From Rhizomucor pusillus (taxonomy: Eukaryota > Mucoromycota > Mucoromycetes > Mucorales > Lichtheimiaceae): 64,000 bases of DNA. Positions within the stretch are counted from its first letter, which is position 1. Every line of letters begins with the position of its first letter. Both the position numbers and the translations under genes were made by a program. Under the pieces are notes generated by a model. The model was not told where the DNA came from. It made no database searches and saw nothing but the letters and a program-made list of their open reading frames with translations. Location of the stretch: positions 54,374 to 118,373 of the forward strand of contig FWWN02000625.1 in assembly GCA_900175165.2 (NCBI GenBank), read 5' to 3'. This document shows, piece after piece, positions 46,600-58,867 of this stretch.

Positions 46600-48315
46600 T
46601 TACACCTGGCGAATATCGTTTGAAAATGCCTTGACGGCATCAGCAGTGCCAAACACGGCACAGAATGTACCGAGAATAGCCATGAAAGCGCATACAAGGA
46701 GTTCCCAAGTCTGTCCGTCCTTCCACGACAGTTTTATCCAAAAGACGCACGGAAGAATAAATGTCAAGGACTCGGCAGCTATGGTGCCGATCAAAGTCAT
46801 GAGATCTGAAAAATACGGGGTGACCATGGCGACTGCAGCGCAGATACATATCTCCAAAGCGCGCAGCAGGATCCGACATAGTTGAGGATACGACTTGAGA
46901 AACCGAAATCTTCCTTGGTGTTTGCTTTCCTTTTGGGTTCTGTGTATGCCGAGATATGTTTCAACTGTGGTTGTAAAAACGTAGAGATACATCGGTGTTG
47001 CCAAGAGAACGTGAATCGTGGCGACGACCATGGCGATATTCTGGCCTGAACCCTTTGGGATGCTTTCATACACAGGGTTCTGTACAGAATCTCCGTAGAC
47101 AAAGTAGCACAAAAAGCCTACGACTGTATACATCAAAGATATCGCAAACGTGGCAACGAGCAGAACTTTGGGCCAACGTGCTGGTTCGCCCATCGCTCCT
47201 TCCAAGTGTGGAAATATGACATTTCCACAGAATGAAAAGCTAAAGGTACTGAATGCAATCGGGATATTCTCGGGAATGGCCAGGTCGTGGTGCGCATTGA
47301 TGTCTCGATCTTGATAATCCGATGCCGACACGACAGAGACGACCAACATGACACAGACAGTTGACATGGATGCAAAGAAGCTAGAGAGGTCACAGTTAGG
47401 GCATTGAAAGAAATAAACCGCTTGTCAACGATATACCTCACGAATGATATATCTCGCATGGTGCGGACAAGAACAAATGGGATACCGACAGCAGCGGCAG
47501 CCATCCATGTGCATGCTTGTCGCCCAATTGATATCCCCGCGGCAGCTACAAGTTTCGAAAGATTATCACCGGCGAGAATTATATACAGCGTTGGTGTGGA
47601 GAAGAGCAGAAATTGTGAAAAGACACCGCCGATGACTCGACCAGGTGAACCGAAAGCAAGCCTGCCAATTTCTGAAAATCCAGAAAGCCGCCTGGATCTA
47701 GCGTTGCAGACACGAATGTAAAGTGAGTATCGTTGATATACAAAGGGCTGAATATGTAATACACAACGTACTGCCCATAATATAAGCACCGAATGAGCAA
47801 GCATCCGCAGTATTGAGCCATCACTGAACTAAGAAGCAAAAAGACAATGCCGATCCAGCCGGACCGTCCTAAAGCGTGTGGTATGCCAAGGATGCCGGTT
47901 CCTGCTACGACACATCTATGCAGTAGAAAGTAAACATTGAGGCTTCATTGTGAGTGCGAGAGTATCTCCAAAGCAACTGCTATCTTTATAGATTTCATTC
48001 ATACACTATACTTGCCAAAGTTGATGTGTTCGATACATTGCGAGGCATTTGGTCTTGATCGATGTATGGAGCGATATTATCGGGTGTTACAGCCATTGTC
48101 TTCTCCGTCGTTTGTTTACACGATAGATTCTCAATATCGTTTGTCAGTCCTTGTTCTTCCTTTTTCAAGTCTGGTCGCGACACTGGAATTTGGGAGTATA
48201 TTGAACAATCCCGCCGATGTTGTAGCTGTTGCTTCTTGTCCGTTTTTGGAACGTTTAGCTCGCTCTGAGAAGCAGCGTCCGACAACTTTTCAGCAGCTAC
48301 GTCTTGCGAGTCCAT
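46600..48315 (-). CDS. AVT-type amino acid transporter (Aa_trans family)
   Basis: Vacuolar or plasma-membrane amino acid/proton transporter of the AVT/SLC32-36 group; substrate unknown. It starts MDSQDVAAEKLSDAAS at 48315 with a cytosolic N-terminus of about 95 residues. Splicing to acceptor GTCGTAG at about 47907 restores TLATGTGILGIPHALGRSGW, the conserved first transmembrane motif; the nearer TAG acceptor would break the frame. Later segments are YSEIGRLAFGSPGR, NIPIAFSTFSFSFCGNVIFP and GFLCYFVYGDSVQNPV, all typical. About eleven membrane spans are expected. It ends SNDIRQV at 46600. Complete; a relic of a second copy lies 0.65 kb downstream. Confidence 0.9.
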
Positions 48316-49062
48316 TCTGTTGGTGCCAAGAGCGGATGAAAAAGAACAAGGATGGACGAATGCATGTCGTCGAAGCTCAAAAAATTTCGGATTGAGCCGA
48401 CTAGTTTAATGCCGTTCACTTAGCGAAGTTGTAGCATCGGAAACCTTGCCAGCTCAACGATGTACAACAATACAATAAACTCTAACACATTTGGTACATT
48501 TCCACCTTTGAAAAATACAACGAGTGGCAAACTGTAGGGCGATGGTGATGGAAAATGTCACCTTTTTGCTTGAGCTATGACTTATACAAACTGAACGAAT
48601 CGAGCTGACGTGCATGTGCAGCTGTTTCTCGGTGTAATATCTGTCAAAGGTCCTTTCGTCTGTAGCTAATCTGTTTAATAATACTGATCAGACTTGTTTC
48701 ACGTCAAGAATTTCGCTCTGTTTGAGAGTGCTTCATCGCATTGACCACAGCTTCATCCCTATTGAAAGAAAAAACGGGCTCAGTGCACCTTTGAATTTCT
48801 ACAACAAAAGTGGTCCATCATTGGGGAAGGATGAATTGGAACAGCAATGCAACACATGGTACTCAAATGATTATTTATCAAAACTATTTTTATTACCACG
48901 TACTAGTACTACATTAATAACTATTTACAAGAGAATAATGGTGTCTCGCAGGCCAAAGACTGAAAACAGATATTATGTAATGGTAATGCTTAGATGATAT
49001 GACTCTGGGACGGACTGCAAACTCGTACGCACACGCCCCACAGCGGACGAGTCATACGGGTT
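48316..49062. other. Intergenic region, no gene seen
   Basis: Promoter of the AVT gene and 3' flank of the cyclase gene. Only short frames. Confidence 0.5.
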
Positions 49063-52000
49063 TTAGTTACAATAGATATCTTGCGGTATACACATTTCAT
49101 CGAATAAGCGCCGAGCCTGCGTTGTCCATTCAACGCGATCCTGTTCAGTAAAAGCATATTTTCCAAGGGTCGCCCAATAGTATGCTTTTAAGAAACGGAT
49201 TTCTTGAAGGAATTCCATCTCCATAAGCGCTCGTCGCATGATCTTTGCAAAAGGAAACAAATCAAGTGATTAATATCTACACATATGTTATTTTCGTTTG
49301 AACTTACGGTGTATCCTTCCACAATACGGCCTGTGCTTATATACGGCAAGGCTCTTGCCAAATACATTCCAGGCTGTATACACTCCCAGAATTTGATGTG
49401 TTGATAAGCAAAATTGAGACGGGTCATAACTTGCATGTACTTGTCATAGTCATTTACAAGCTCAGTGTAGAAGCTGACTCTAGTTTCCATTAGGTGATAG
49501 AGCCCAATCGTTCCAAATACCAATCCAAAGATTGGCATCGTATTTGCTAGTTAAATTGCAAAATATTAGGATATGAAATTGGCCGGTATACGTAGCCACA
49601 CAGCTTACTTGTAGTCGTCAGCAGTGGGAGTAACCTGGAGAAATTTTTGAGACATGATTGTGCTTCCTCATATTTCTCGTCGCGCGCAAAAAAGCATAGC
49701 AGAACTCCAAAAATCGAGAGTCTGTTGTACTCTGCGGCGTTTTTGAGCTGTGCTTGCAGCAAAGCGACAAACGGATCTGCTTCTCTCAGCTCTCCCATCA
49801 CAATAGCATTTGTAACGTGGTAAATGCCTATCCATATCTCTGCTTCGTGGTCTCCGTTATAGTGTGCCGTTTCTGCCATACTTTTCAAAAGGTTCTGATC
49901 CACTGGTGAGCAGTCCAGACTGCCTTCAAAGATACGCATTGTCACCAAAATACGCACGCTACGGTAGAACTCTTGTGTATCCGTTACGACCCCGAGGGTA
50001 CGAGTGATATCGATCGCTTGATACACGAGATCTCTTGCATTCGAGAATTTGCCTGCTGAAAAGCATAGCATTGCACAGATATTCAGCGCGCCTGCATCAG
50101 GTTTTTCTCGCATTTGTTCGAAAGACTTGGTTATATAGTAAACCGCATTATCTCTCTCGTCATTCAGCCAACACAGCAGAGCGTAGCGTGACAAAAAGCA
50201 GGTGTACCGTCGACCGGTTTCTCCTATGCGTTCGCATGCATTCAGTCCAACAAGGCAAGCGTAGATGAATCCACGACCGTTGCCGCGATAGTGATAAATA
50301 TGCAAAAGCTGCATCATTATCTCCAATATACGCCTTTCGAGTTCTTTCTGGACTGGCGTTGCCTTCTTTTGCAGCATGGACGAATGCCGGTGTCGAAACA
50401 GTCTAAACCGAGCGCCCCAGAAATGATACAAGTACTCCACATTGCTTTTTGGCCAGTTAAACCCGAGACACTGTAAGGCTTTGAAGAGACATTGCTCAGC
50501 TTCGACCAGCCGTGTTCGCATCGTCAAGCAGATACCCAGTCGACGATAAACATCACTCTTGTGCACGAGTCCAAAGTTAGCAGCTAAATCTTCGTTTTCT
50601 TCTAAGATCTTGACAATGCGTTGCAGATTTTCCGTTGCGTCAGGCAAAAGTAGCGAGCGCATATCAAGCTCTGCTAGCTCTTCAAGGTAATACAGCTGCT
50701 TTTCGTACATATCCGTTTGCAGATATTGCCGCGTAAGTTTAGCCAACAGCTGCGAGGAATTCTCCTTGTTGATGTGGTTCTCGTAAAATTGGGCGAGCAT
50801 CCGGTGCAAAGTGATCCGTCGCTCATATGAAATCATGTCGTATAATATGTGAGGTATTGTTATGTGGGCGAAGCAGTAATGGTCAACTCCAAACTCCATG
50901 TAGCCACCGGGCTCCACTTGTTGAAGAAAATGGTAAATATCACAGCGATGGATCAGTTCAGGTAGAGTCTGCAATGGTCGTCCCTGGAAGATTTTGTTTC
51001 CAGGCTTCAACCCTGCTTGTAGTTCGTTTGCAGTGAAACATTGATCCAAACAAGCCGCGACCTTTGGAGACAAAATGATAAATGATTTCTCGTATATATA
51101 ATATAGAAATCTTCTGCTTACAGTAAGTACTTCCTGAAAGTCCGTATCCAAGCGATCAAATTGCATCTTGATCATTCGCTTATAGTTGAAATTCTCAAAA
51201 ATATTGTGAAGATCGCTTCGGTTGTTAGGTATTAGGGTATCACCCACGACAGTAACGTGGTTGAAATCTTTAAGAATCATCGCCATTCTCCTGTAATGAA
51301 GGAAGAACAAAATTAATATCATACATGTATCATTGGAATAATAAAGCAACTTACTTGACATACAATGGGTTTCCGCCGGTGCGTTTCTATAAAGAAATAA
51401 GTTAATGTTAAACCGCATAGCCAGATTTTTTGCGACTGCCAAGGTTACCTGAATCAAATGCAAAATGCTTGGATGCACCTTTTTAACGTTTGCTGGGAAT
51501 GACTGTAAAACGACCCGACCAATTTCTTCCTCGTCAAGACCTTTCAGAACAATGTTTGTGTATATGCCGGTCTTCGTCAGGTCCTTGACAAACGACACGT
51601 CATAGTCTTTGAAAGGTCGCGTTGCTAGCACGATCAACGCTTTCTGGCATATGTTATGCACCTGGAATAGCAAGTAAACAGAGGCTGGATCGGCCCCTAA
51701 CGAAATATGCAATTGACATTACTGGATACAATATGAGGTACTTTAAATACTTACATTGCACATCGTCGCAGAAGAGTATAAGATTCCTGTAATCGGCTAC
51801 CTGCTGCACAAACCTGATGACAATGTTGCATAGGAGCATATCTCGCAAGCGGTGGTCCATATTCCTTGTGTATTGATTATCTTCGATTTCATTTAGCGTC
51901 GGATATATCAGTTTAAATAATGGTAACGACTGTTCATCTTCACCGCACTTGCGAAGACAACGGCGGATTAGGTCACTGGTTTCGTTTCCTGCTTCGGAGC

Positions 52001-54897
52001 TAAACCGGTAGCTGTTATGTGGAGATATCGAAGAATACATGGTCATACGTTTTGTAAAGGAGGCATTGGGAGACGGTGTGATTGGCGCTTCCAACGCATC
52101 AATATTTGAATTATTATCTGTGCTAGAAGTGTTACTGGATGTGGAGAACGTTTGAGCCGACGGCGATCCTCGAACGATGGGCGAATGTGCCCTTTCTGGT
52201 GTTCTAGGCACTTTATCGCTATCCAAGGTCTCCATGACGGAAATCAAAAGATTTCGAAACAAGAAATACTTTGAATGCTTGTCAACTAGAGGAGCAGCAA
52301 TAATTAGCAACGTTATCTATGATACATTGACAGCATTAAGCCAACTTTACCTTCTGTTGAAGTCGAGGTGCTAGGAAATTTGAGACCTTTAGTTTTTCTG
52401 TATTTATATGGTCATGAGAAATATATAATTATATTACCAGCATACACAGTCCTGATCGTTCAAAGATCCGAGAACATTGTTGCAGAAAAATGTCTTTCCA
52501 GATCCCGATGCACCAGACACAACCAAGACGTGATGATTTTGACCCTGCATCCAGTCATTTATGAAATGAATTGCCGTCTGCAGCTCTTCATCGTAGCCGA
52601 TAAAGTCCTCGCTAGGAAGCTGGAGCGACACACGTTTCCTTTTTTGCGGTTGACCGAACTTTTGGATAGCATAGACCTGAACAGGTTTCACTTTGCCCTT
52701 GACAAAATTCTCGCCGAGATCGTCGAATTCGCACAAACCACCAATTTGCTGCTTTGTGCTGCTATCACACACTACGTTTCTTGCTGAGAAAGGAAACTTT
52801 AGCATCCGTACGGCTAAGATTATTGCATCGCCGGCGATTCCAGGGTCACGTCGGAAAGGGTTATCCTGCGGTACGATAGCGTTAAAGACTGTACCGGTAG
52901 AGAGTGACATTGCGAAATGGCAAAGGTCTAAGCGCCGATAATGGTCCCTGATCTCGATTGCCGCTTTTGCCGCGAAAACAGCATCTCTTTCGTGAGACAA
53001 TGGCGGCAACCCAAAGATCGACAACAAAGTGGCACCTATTTCAATGTTCGCGCAAGATTAGCATCGGAAGATATTGTGACATATAATTACAGACTAAATA
53101 CCTTTATCATCTATCGCGAACTGTTGAAGGACGCCTTCATACTTGTTCAGGATCCTGATGGCCAGCTTGACAGCAGTTTGACAAGTGTGCAGCTGTACCT
53201 GGTTTGAGACATCAACTTTCCCGAGACTGACAAACATGATTGTTGCTTCACGAAACTGGGCCGGAAAACGCCCATCCGGACTATGCAGAAGTCGGTACAG
53301 AGCACTCGTATTAACATATTTGTAGTAGTAAGGATTGCTTTCGCCAGATAGCTGCATGTAGCTTGTATTCCGTATTCTTGGTACCAGAGGTTCAATGTTT
53401 AACTGAGAAGCTTTGCATTTGAGACCGGGTTTGTCCTGGAGATAATTTGCATTGGGTATCGTAGGAGGAGTAGTTGATAATAGCGTTTTTCCACCTCGAA
53501 CCATTAATACCGATTGCTGTGTTTTAGGATCAACGTTTCGTACAATGTAAAAATCTCGTCGCTTGTCAAATGTAAGGTCAACCATGGATTGTCTTCGTAT
53601 TATATCGTAAACCTCTGGTGTTAAACTCATCTCTCCCGCCTTTGCGACAGATAAAGCTTCATCGAGTGTCGTAATTGCTGCACCACCAATTGCATATTCC
53701 AAACGTCCATGCCCTTGTAAGAAAAATTCGCTACGAACATCTGGGCGCATCCAGGCCATATTGAAATCGACGGCTAGTGTATCTCCGCCAACGTCGCCAA
53801 CAACGATATTTGTCACGTCTCCGCAAGAAAGAGCAATGTGAAGTTCCAGATCGACCGTTTTGACGTCCTGAGTGGATGCCGAGCTCACATCACTTGTTCT
53901 TCGTTTATGCGCTTCTCGCTTCCATCCTTTCTCCTTTAGCAATCGTAAAATATCCCACTGAGGAAAAGAAAACGACCCTTCGTGAGTATCGACCTCGGGT
54001 ACTTTAAGATAGCTGCTAGATGCAGAGCGATCATCGCTTGACGCTCTTGATCTCGAGCCTCTTTCATTTTCTGGAGAGACATCAAGTCTTTGATTATCTG
54101 CTTCGTTGCTAACGGTCCGGTGCTTTGATCGTTCTTCTGCTGTTAAGTAAACACGATAGTGGGATAGCCGTGCTAGCAGCTGGAGTCCACATTCCACTGC
54201 TCTCCGTACAAGCATGCTTTTCTTCCTCCACAAAGCCGTGTCGCTGTCCTCGCTGGGAGAAACCGGGGACCTGTTGCTTTCTGAGATACTCGCTTGAAAA
54301 CATACTAGGACGGCGTCTCCAAGAAACTGGAATAGCGCCTAGTGTTAGCATTGACAATATTAATATTATAGGCGTAACTAATTTACCTTCACAACGTCTC
54401 CTCCATAAAACTCGATGATTTGTATACACTAGTAGCGTTGATAGAAATTTGATCAAGGAAAAAGTTAATTCACGAATATTAGTAAATGTAAGCTCGATAT
54501 CGTACCTCTCCCAAATATCCACCGACTTCTAGAGCAATTGCTTCTGCACCGCTATCACCTTTCTCAGTTGCAAGTGTCATGAGCTAGCAGCATTTTCATG
54601 TTTTCAATTTCGAGGTTGATCGTGCCGATATGCCCTGTCCGACTTACCGTGCTGAAACCTAGCAACGTTGCACAAACGCGTCAGATCTTCCATGAAAACA
54701 CTCGTGGCCACTTTGCAGCACTCACCGGCGACATCGACCATTAGCACAACACCAAATTGTGTATGGGAATATGGGATCTCAACTTCTTCGTCTCCAGAAT
54801 GGAGTAAGCGCACATACTATAACCACCGTTCAGAGCTTTGAAGCAGGATACAGCGACGCTGATTTACCTTCGGTATGTAAGGTGCAATGTTGACCAT
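49063..54897 (-). CDS. Soluble adenylyl cyclase-like protein (two cyclase domains, ATPase, helical repeats)
   Basis: Resembles ADCY10, a bicarbonate-responsive class III cyclase. Likely start MVNIAPYIPK at 54897. First cyclase domain: metal Asp in MVDVAGFSTLMTLATEK (GFST is on an 11-base exon, 54648-54658) and second Asp in KFLGDAVLVCF, then LHIALSCGDVTNIVVGDVGG. A long Ser-rich insert separates these. The second domain has REATIMFVSLGKVDV and MSLSTGTVF; at the site where NLAAR is expected it reads IILAVR. A P-loop (GASGSGKTFF) starts an AAA/STAND ATPase region with ILFCDDVQC and LIVLATRPF. The last 900 residues are helical repeats ending at 49063. Very large, about ten or more exons. Function is inferred from architecture; activity is uncertain. 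Confidence 0.88.
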
Positions 54898-55328
54898 TTC
54901 GCTTACAATGGGCGTAGCATCGTTGAGGAAACAACAAACGTGTCAAAGAGTATTGTTTCACACGCAAGGAAAATTTCGTTTTTCTTGGCTATTTTTCATG
55001 CCGATCCAAGACGGTCTGTGCGTACTGATAAGAAGAGGGGTTTTCCTCCCTCTGCCTGCCACCATTGGAATTTTACGTGACAAGATATGCATCGATCACG
55101 AACCCGGTTCTTGGTCCTGCAGAGTCTGTACATAGCAAGCTGAAAATGCTAGTCCCAGGATCAATGAGATGGACGGTAATAAATGCTATTTAACTGCCAC
55201 GATAAGGCCGTTTTACATAAGCGAACGGATCAAAAAAGAATTATGTAATTATATTAATAATAATAATTTACAGGGAAATAACACAGAAATAGAACAAAAA
55301 TATCATCCCTAAGCTCTAAAGGATGTTG
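54898..55328. other. Intergenic region between cyclase and permease genes
   Basis: Upstream of the cyclase start; the cyclase frame is open a little further (HVCCFLNDATPIVSEM), so a 5' exon could lie here. No other gene seen. Confidence 0.45.
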
Positions 55329-58051
55329 CTATGATATGATAATATATATCCTTTTCAAGATCCTTCGAAGCCATGTGCCCTCCATGGTCTTTCCTTTAGA
55401 GATTTCGAGTGTTGAGAATTCAGATCTTCCGGTGTCAAGGTCGATATCCTCCAATGGTACGATGTGTGATCTTGTATAAAACTTGAGCGCGAAAAATCCA
55501 ATGACGGTAAAGATAACACCAAGATAATGCCCAGTGAGGCCGACGGCATTTGGTGGATAAAAGCTCTTGTAACCTGTCATCAAAGTTATGGCAGTGCACG
55601 CAACAATATCAAACAAGTCGCCGAAAGGGAAACAGGGAGCGCGCATTGGCAGCTCTGATAGATCTCTTCCCTGAACTTTGAATGCTTTGCGGAATCGATA
55701 GTGTGCAATGCAAATGCCTAACCATGTCAGCAGCCCTGAGACTCCAGAGAGTGTTGTGAGGACTTGGAAAAGCGATTTTCCGGGTATAAAAGACGTTGCA
55801 AAAGCAATGAGACTAACGAGGGAAGTACAAATAACCGAATAAACTGGCACGCCTCGTCCAGAGATATATGCTGTGAATAGATGAAAGAGCTTTTGGTAAA
55901 GACAGCGTAGCTATACGAGTTTGTATTTTTCCTTACAGAGCTTGTGCCAAGCGTAACCTTCCTCTGAAAGAGCCAAGAGTGTACGACTTGCAACGTACAA
56001 TCCACTGTTCGCGCAGGATAGCACCTGTGCATAATAGACATACTATGGTGAGCAACTATCTCATCAGGGTCCAGAGCTTGTGACTAACCGTTATTAAAAT
56101 GACGGCGTTCATGATATGTGCTACGCTTTCTAGCCCTCCTTTCTGAAAGACCAATGTGAACGGAGATACTGTTGTTACATCTGATACTTCGGCTTTGGAG
56201 GTATCTGTCTGTAGCAAGTGCACTGTACATAGTAAAATTCTTGGATTAGAGACCGCAACTGCGAGTATGGATGAGAAAAAGTCTCCTTACAGTCATCGCA
56301 AGAAATTACCATACCCATTACAAAAACTATGTAAACGAATTGGCAATTTGAGTTATCTGTCTATGGCCGGATAGGAAGGTTTATGCAAAAGTGGAACTTG
56401 CCTGAACATAGGTAAAATATTAAAATACGCCACACAACATTTTTGATAGCACGGGGAACTTCCTAAAGCTCAAAAGATATTGTTACTATTATGTGAAAAA
56501 TGGCTAGCAAGTGGGCATTCACCTTTGTGGGATTTCCTGCTTCTCCTGCCTATATAGGATAGTAAGGTTACGATGAACGATTATCCGCTTGGCTCACTGA
56601 TTCCTATTCATATAACGTACCGTTATACCGACAATTTCAGTGCCTTCATGAAACAATGTAAGCTTTAGTGGCTGATAGCTGAGGATTGACTTTTTATATG
56701 TGCCCATACCTTGCATGCTAAAGGAAGCCAAGACTAGAGCATCAATGACACTTTGCGCCCCATGAGGGAATGCTCCAGGATCGTGCCAGAATTTAAAGCC
56801 ATAAGTGGTATGACTACAGACTGCAGATTAGCAGGGAAATAAATGTAAAATCACAAGAGAGATGTCAAGTGCATATTTACTTTACAAGACCGGCAGAAAC
56901 TAAGCAGCCAAAGATGATGAATATGACGACGGTCAAGATTTTTATCTAGTGATATCTTTCAATAATTAGCAAATTAATTTTCTCGCAATGATACCACCAA
57001 AAGACTTGCCAAACTAAACCAATATTCAGTTTCACCGTAGCTCCGAGCTCCAAACAAATTAACACAGAAGATGACGAGTAGCCAGATTCCGGACCCTGGA
57101 TAGCGTTGTTAGCAAAAGGAAGAAGACTGAAACCGGGTTTTTGACATACATGCCCAGTCTGGAACAACATCTGTCCAGAAACCCATAATGAATGGCAACG
57201 CTACGAGCTCAGTCGATACGATGACGGCCCAACAAGCCCTGAGAGTGCATTTTCAGTCATGCTCTATACGGCACAATATATCTGAGCGATTCCCTACCAG
57301 TAGTTATAACCGATCGTTGTTCCAAACGACTCGTCCACGAACCGCCGACAATAGATGGTGAATGAACCGGATATCTATGAGTAAGGTGTAAATGTTTTGT
57401 TACGGAAGGTAGGGGAAAATAAAAAAAAAAGTCTACCGGGATATACGTTGCCATTTCTCCTAACGAGTATGTCACCCAAAATGCTATAAATCCAATGATT
57501 GCGTATGCTGATGGAAAGACAAGAATATTAGCATCGCTGTTAGGACTTGTCAGGAAAGAAAGATAAAAGACATTTTACCTATGAGCGCGCCACCAGGACC
57601 TTTTTAATTATTAATTTGTTTATTTAGCGATTATAGACTTGCGATATTTTATCTCTAATTCAACGCTAGTGCTTACCGCCCTGACTCAAGTTCGTACCGG
57701 ATGATAAAAAGAGACCTTGGCCGATGGTTCCACCTAACGAAATCATCTGCATAATGTATCGTCAATGCATTGTCCGTTTGTGGAAGGCGATCCGAAATTT
57801 AGACTACTCACTGCCAGATGCCTCGATTTGAGAGACCGCTTAAGATGGTTTGACGAAGCTTGGCTCGACGTGGACACTTCAGACATGGATGTCGAGTAGC
57901 GCTCGATACCGAATGGATCGCTGCTGTTACTGCTTCCGTGGTCATCTCGATGTGTATTTGGTCCTATCTCGTACGTGGCAGACATGAACGTGCTCGGCCT
58001 TTCACTGTGGCTATATTCTCGATGCTCGACTTGCTTCTCAAGATCACCCAT
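55329..58051 (-). CDS. Amino acid permease 1 (yeast AAT/APC family)
   Basis: Plasma-membrane amino acid/proton symporter like yeast Gap1/Dip5; substrate unknown. Start MGDLEKQVEHREYSH at 58051, chosen because the longer upstream frame is low complexity and non-conserved. About fourteen exons. Conserved segments are LKSRHLA then MISLGGTIGQGLFLSSG (substrate-binding helix 1), TYSLGEMATYIP, SGSFTIYCRRF, ACWAVIVSTELVALP and AHIMNAVILIT. One intron at 56313-56394 is GC-AG (TCAG|GCAAGT). The C-terminus carries MRAPCFPFGDLFD. All twelve helices appear present. Direct neighbour and paralogue of permease 2, same strand. Confidence 0.9.
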
Positions 58052-58867
58052 GGGAGCAACTGCAGTTGTGACTTTAATAACGAAAAAAAAAAAAATAAAG
58101 AGAGAGAGAGGTAGGAAGAGAAAAGGAAAGGAAGGAAAGAAGAAAGGTTGCAACTGTGGCGTCGCAGTGGGACCAAAACACAAACAAGTGATCCTCTTTC
58201 TGGCTCAGCGCGCAAAGGCAATCCTATCTTGCGTCATGTGAACTGTAACATTCGGAATCTGTGGAAGATGTGGGCCTCTAATATAGTATAAGTGTGTTCC
58301 TCTCTCCCTTCAATTGATCGATAACTACCGTTCTGCCATACTTGTAGATCTCAAGAATCAAAACAGATTTTTGGATTGTAATCAACGTAATAGATGAACT
58401 ACTGGTTGATATTTAAAGGGTGGTGGAAGATCTTTTGGACAAACTGGTGAAAAGCAACAAAGTGCTTTACAATCACTGCATCGAGGTATGACCGCGTCAC
58501 CCATGGAAGACTGTAGCCCCAAACGTTCCTTGGGGAGGTTTATACCACAGGTACTGTATGCAGATCATCAATAATCATCCGAAAATAGAAAGTACTGGGG
58601 TTTGTTTGCAGTCCCTCCAGTTGAACCAAGCTCAAGCAGCGAAGAGGTCAGATCTATCTCGCAGAAATCTACCATGGGTAAAGTATGAAACTAATTATTC
58701 CTTCTGCGTTTTGAATTGGCATAGTGAGAGTTTGTAGTATTTTGTAATGTGGATACACAATATATCTGATGTAATACAACGAGATGGTTGAAAAATATAT
58801 AGGGAAGAGAGGGAGAGAAAGGAGGGAAAGAGAGCAAAATGGTGTTAAGTTATGGGAAAAGAGCATT
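58052..58867. other. Intergenic region between the two permeases
   Basis: Begins with a purine-rich tract (58084-58145) in the permease 1 leader. An exon-like plus-strand stretch at 58421-58489 is listed under the findings; otherwise nothing seen. Confidence 0.45.

Noticed and set aside
57743..58183. Longer N-terminus for permease 1 starting at 58183
   Set aside because: The extra residues are a Phe/Leu/Pro run translated from a purine/pyrimidine tract; the paralogue starts at the position equivalent to 58051.
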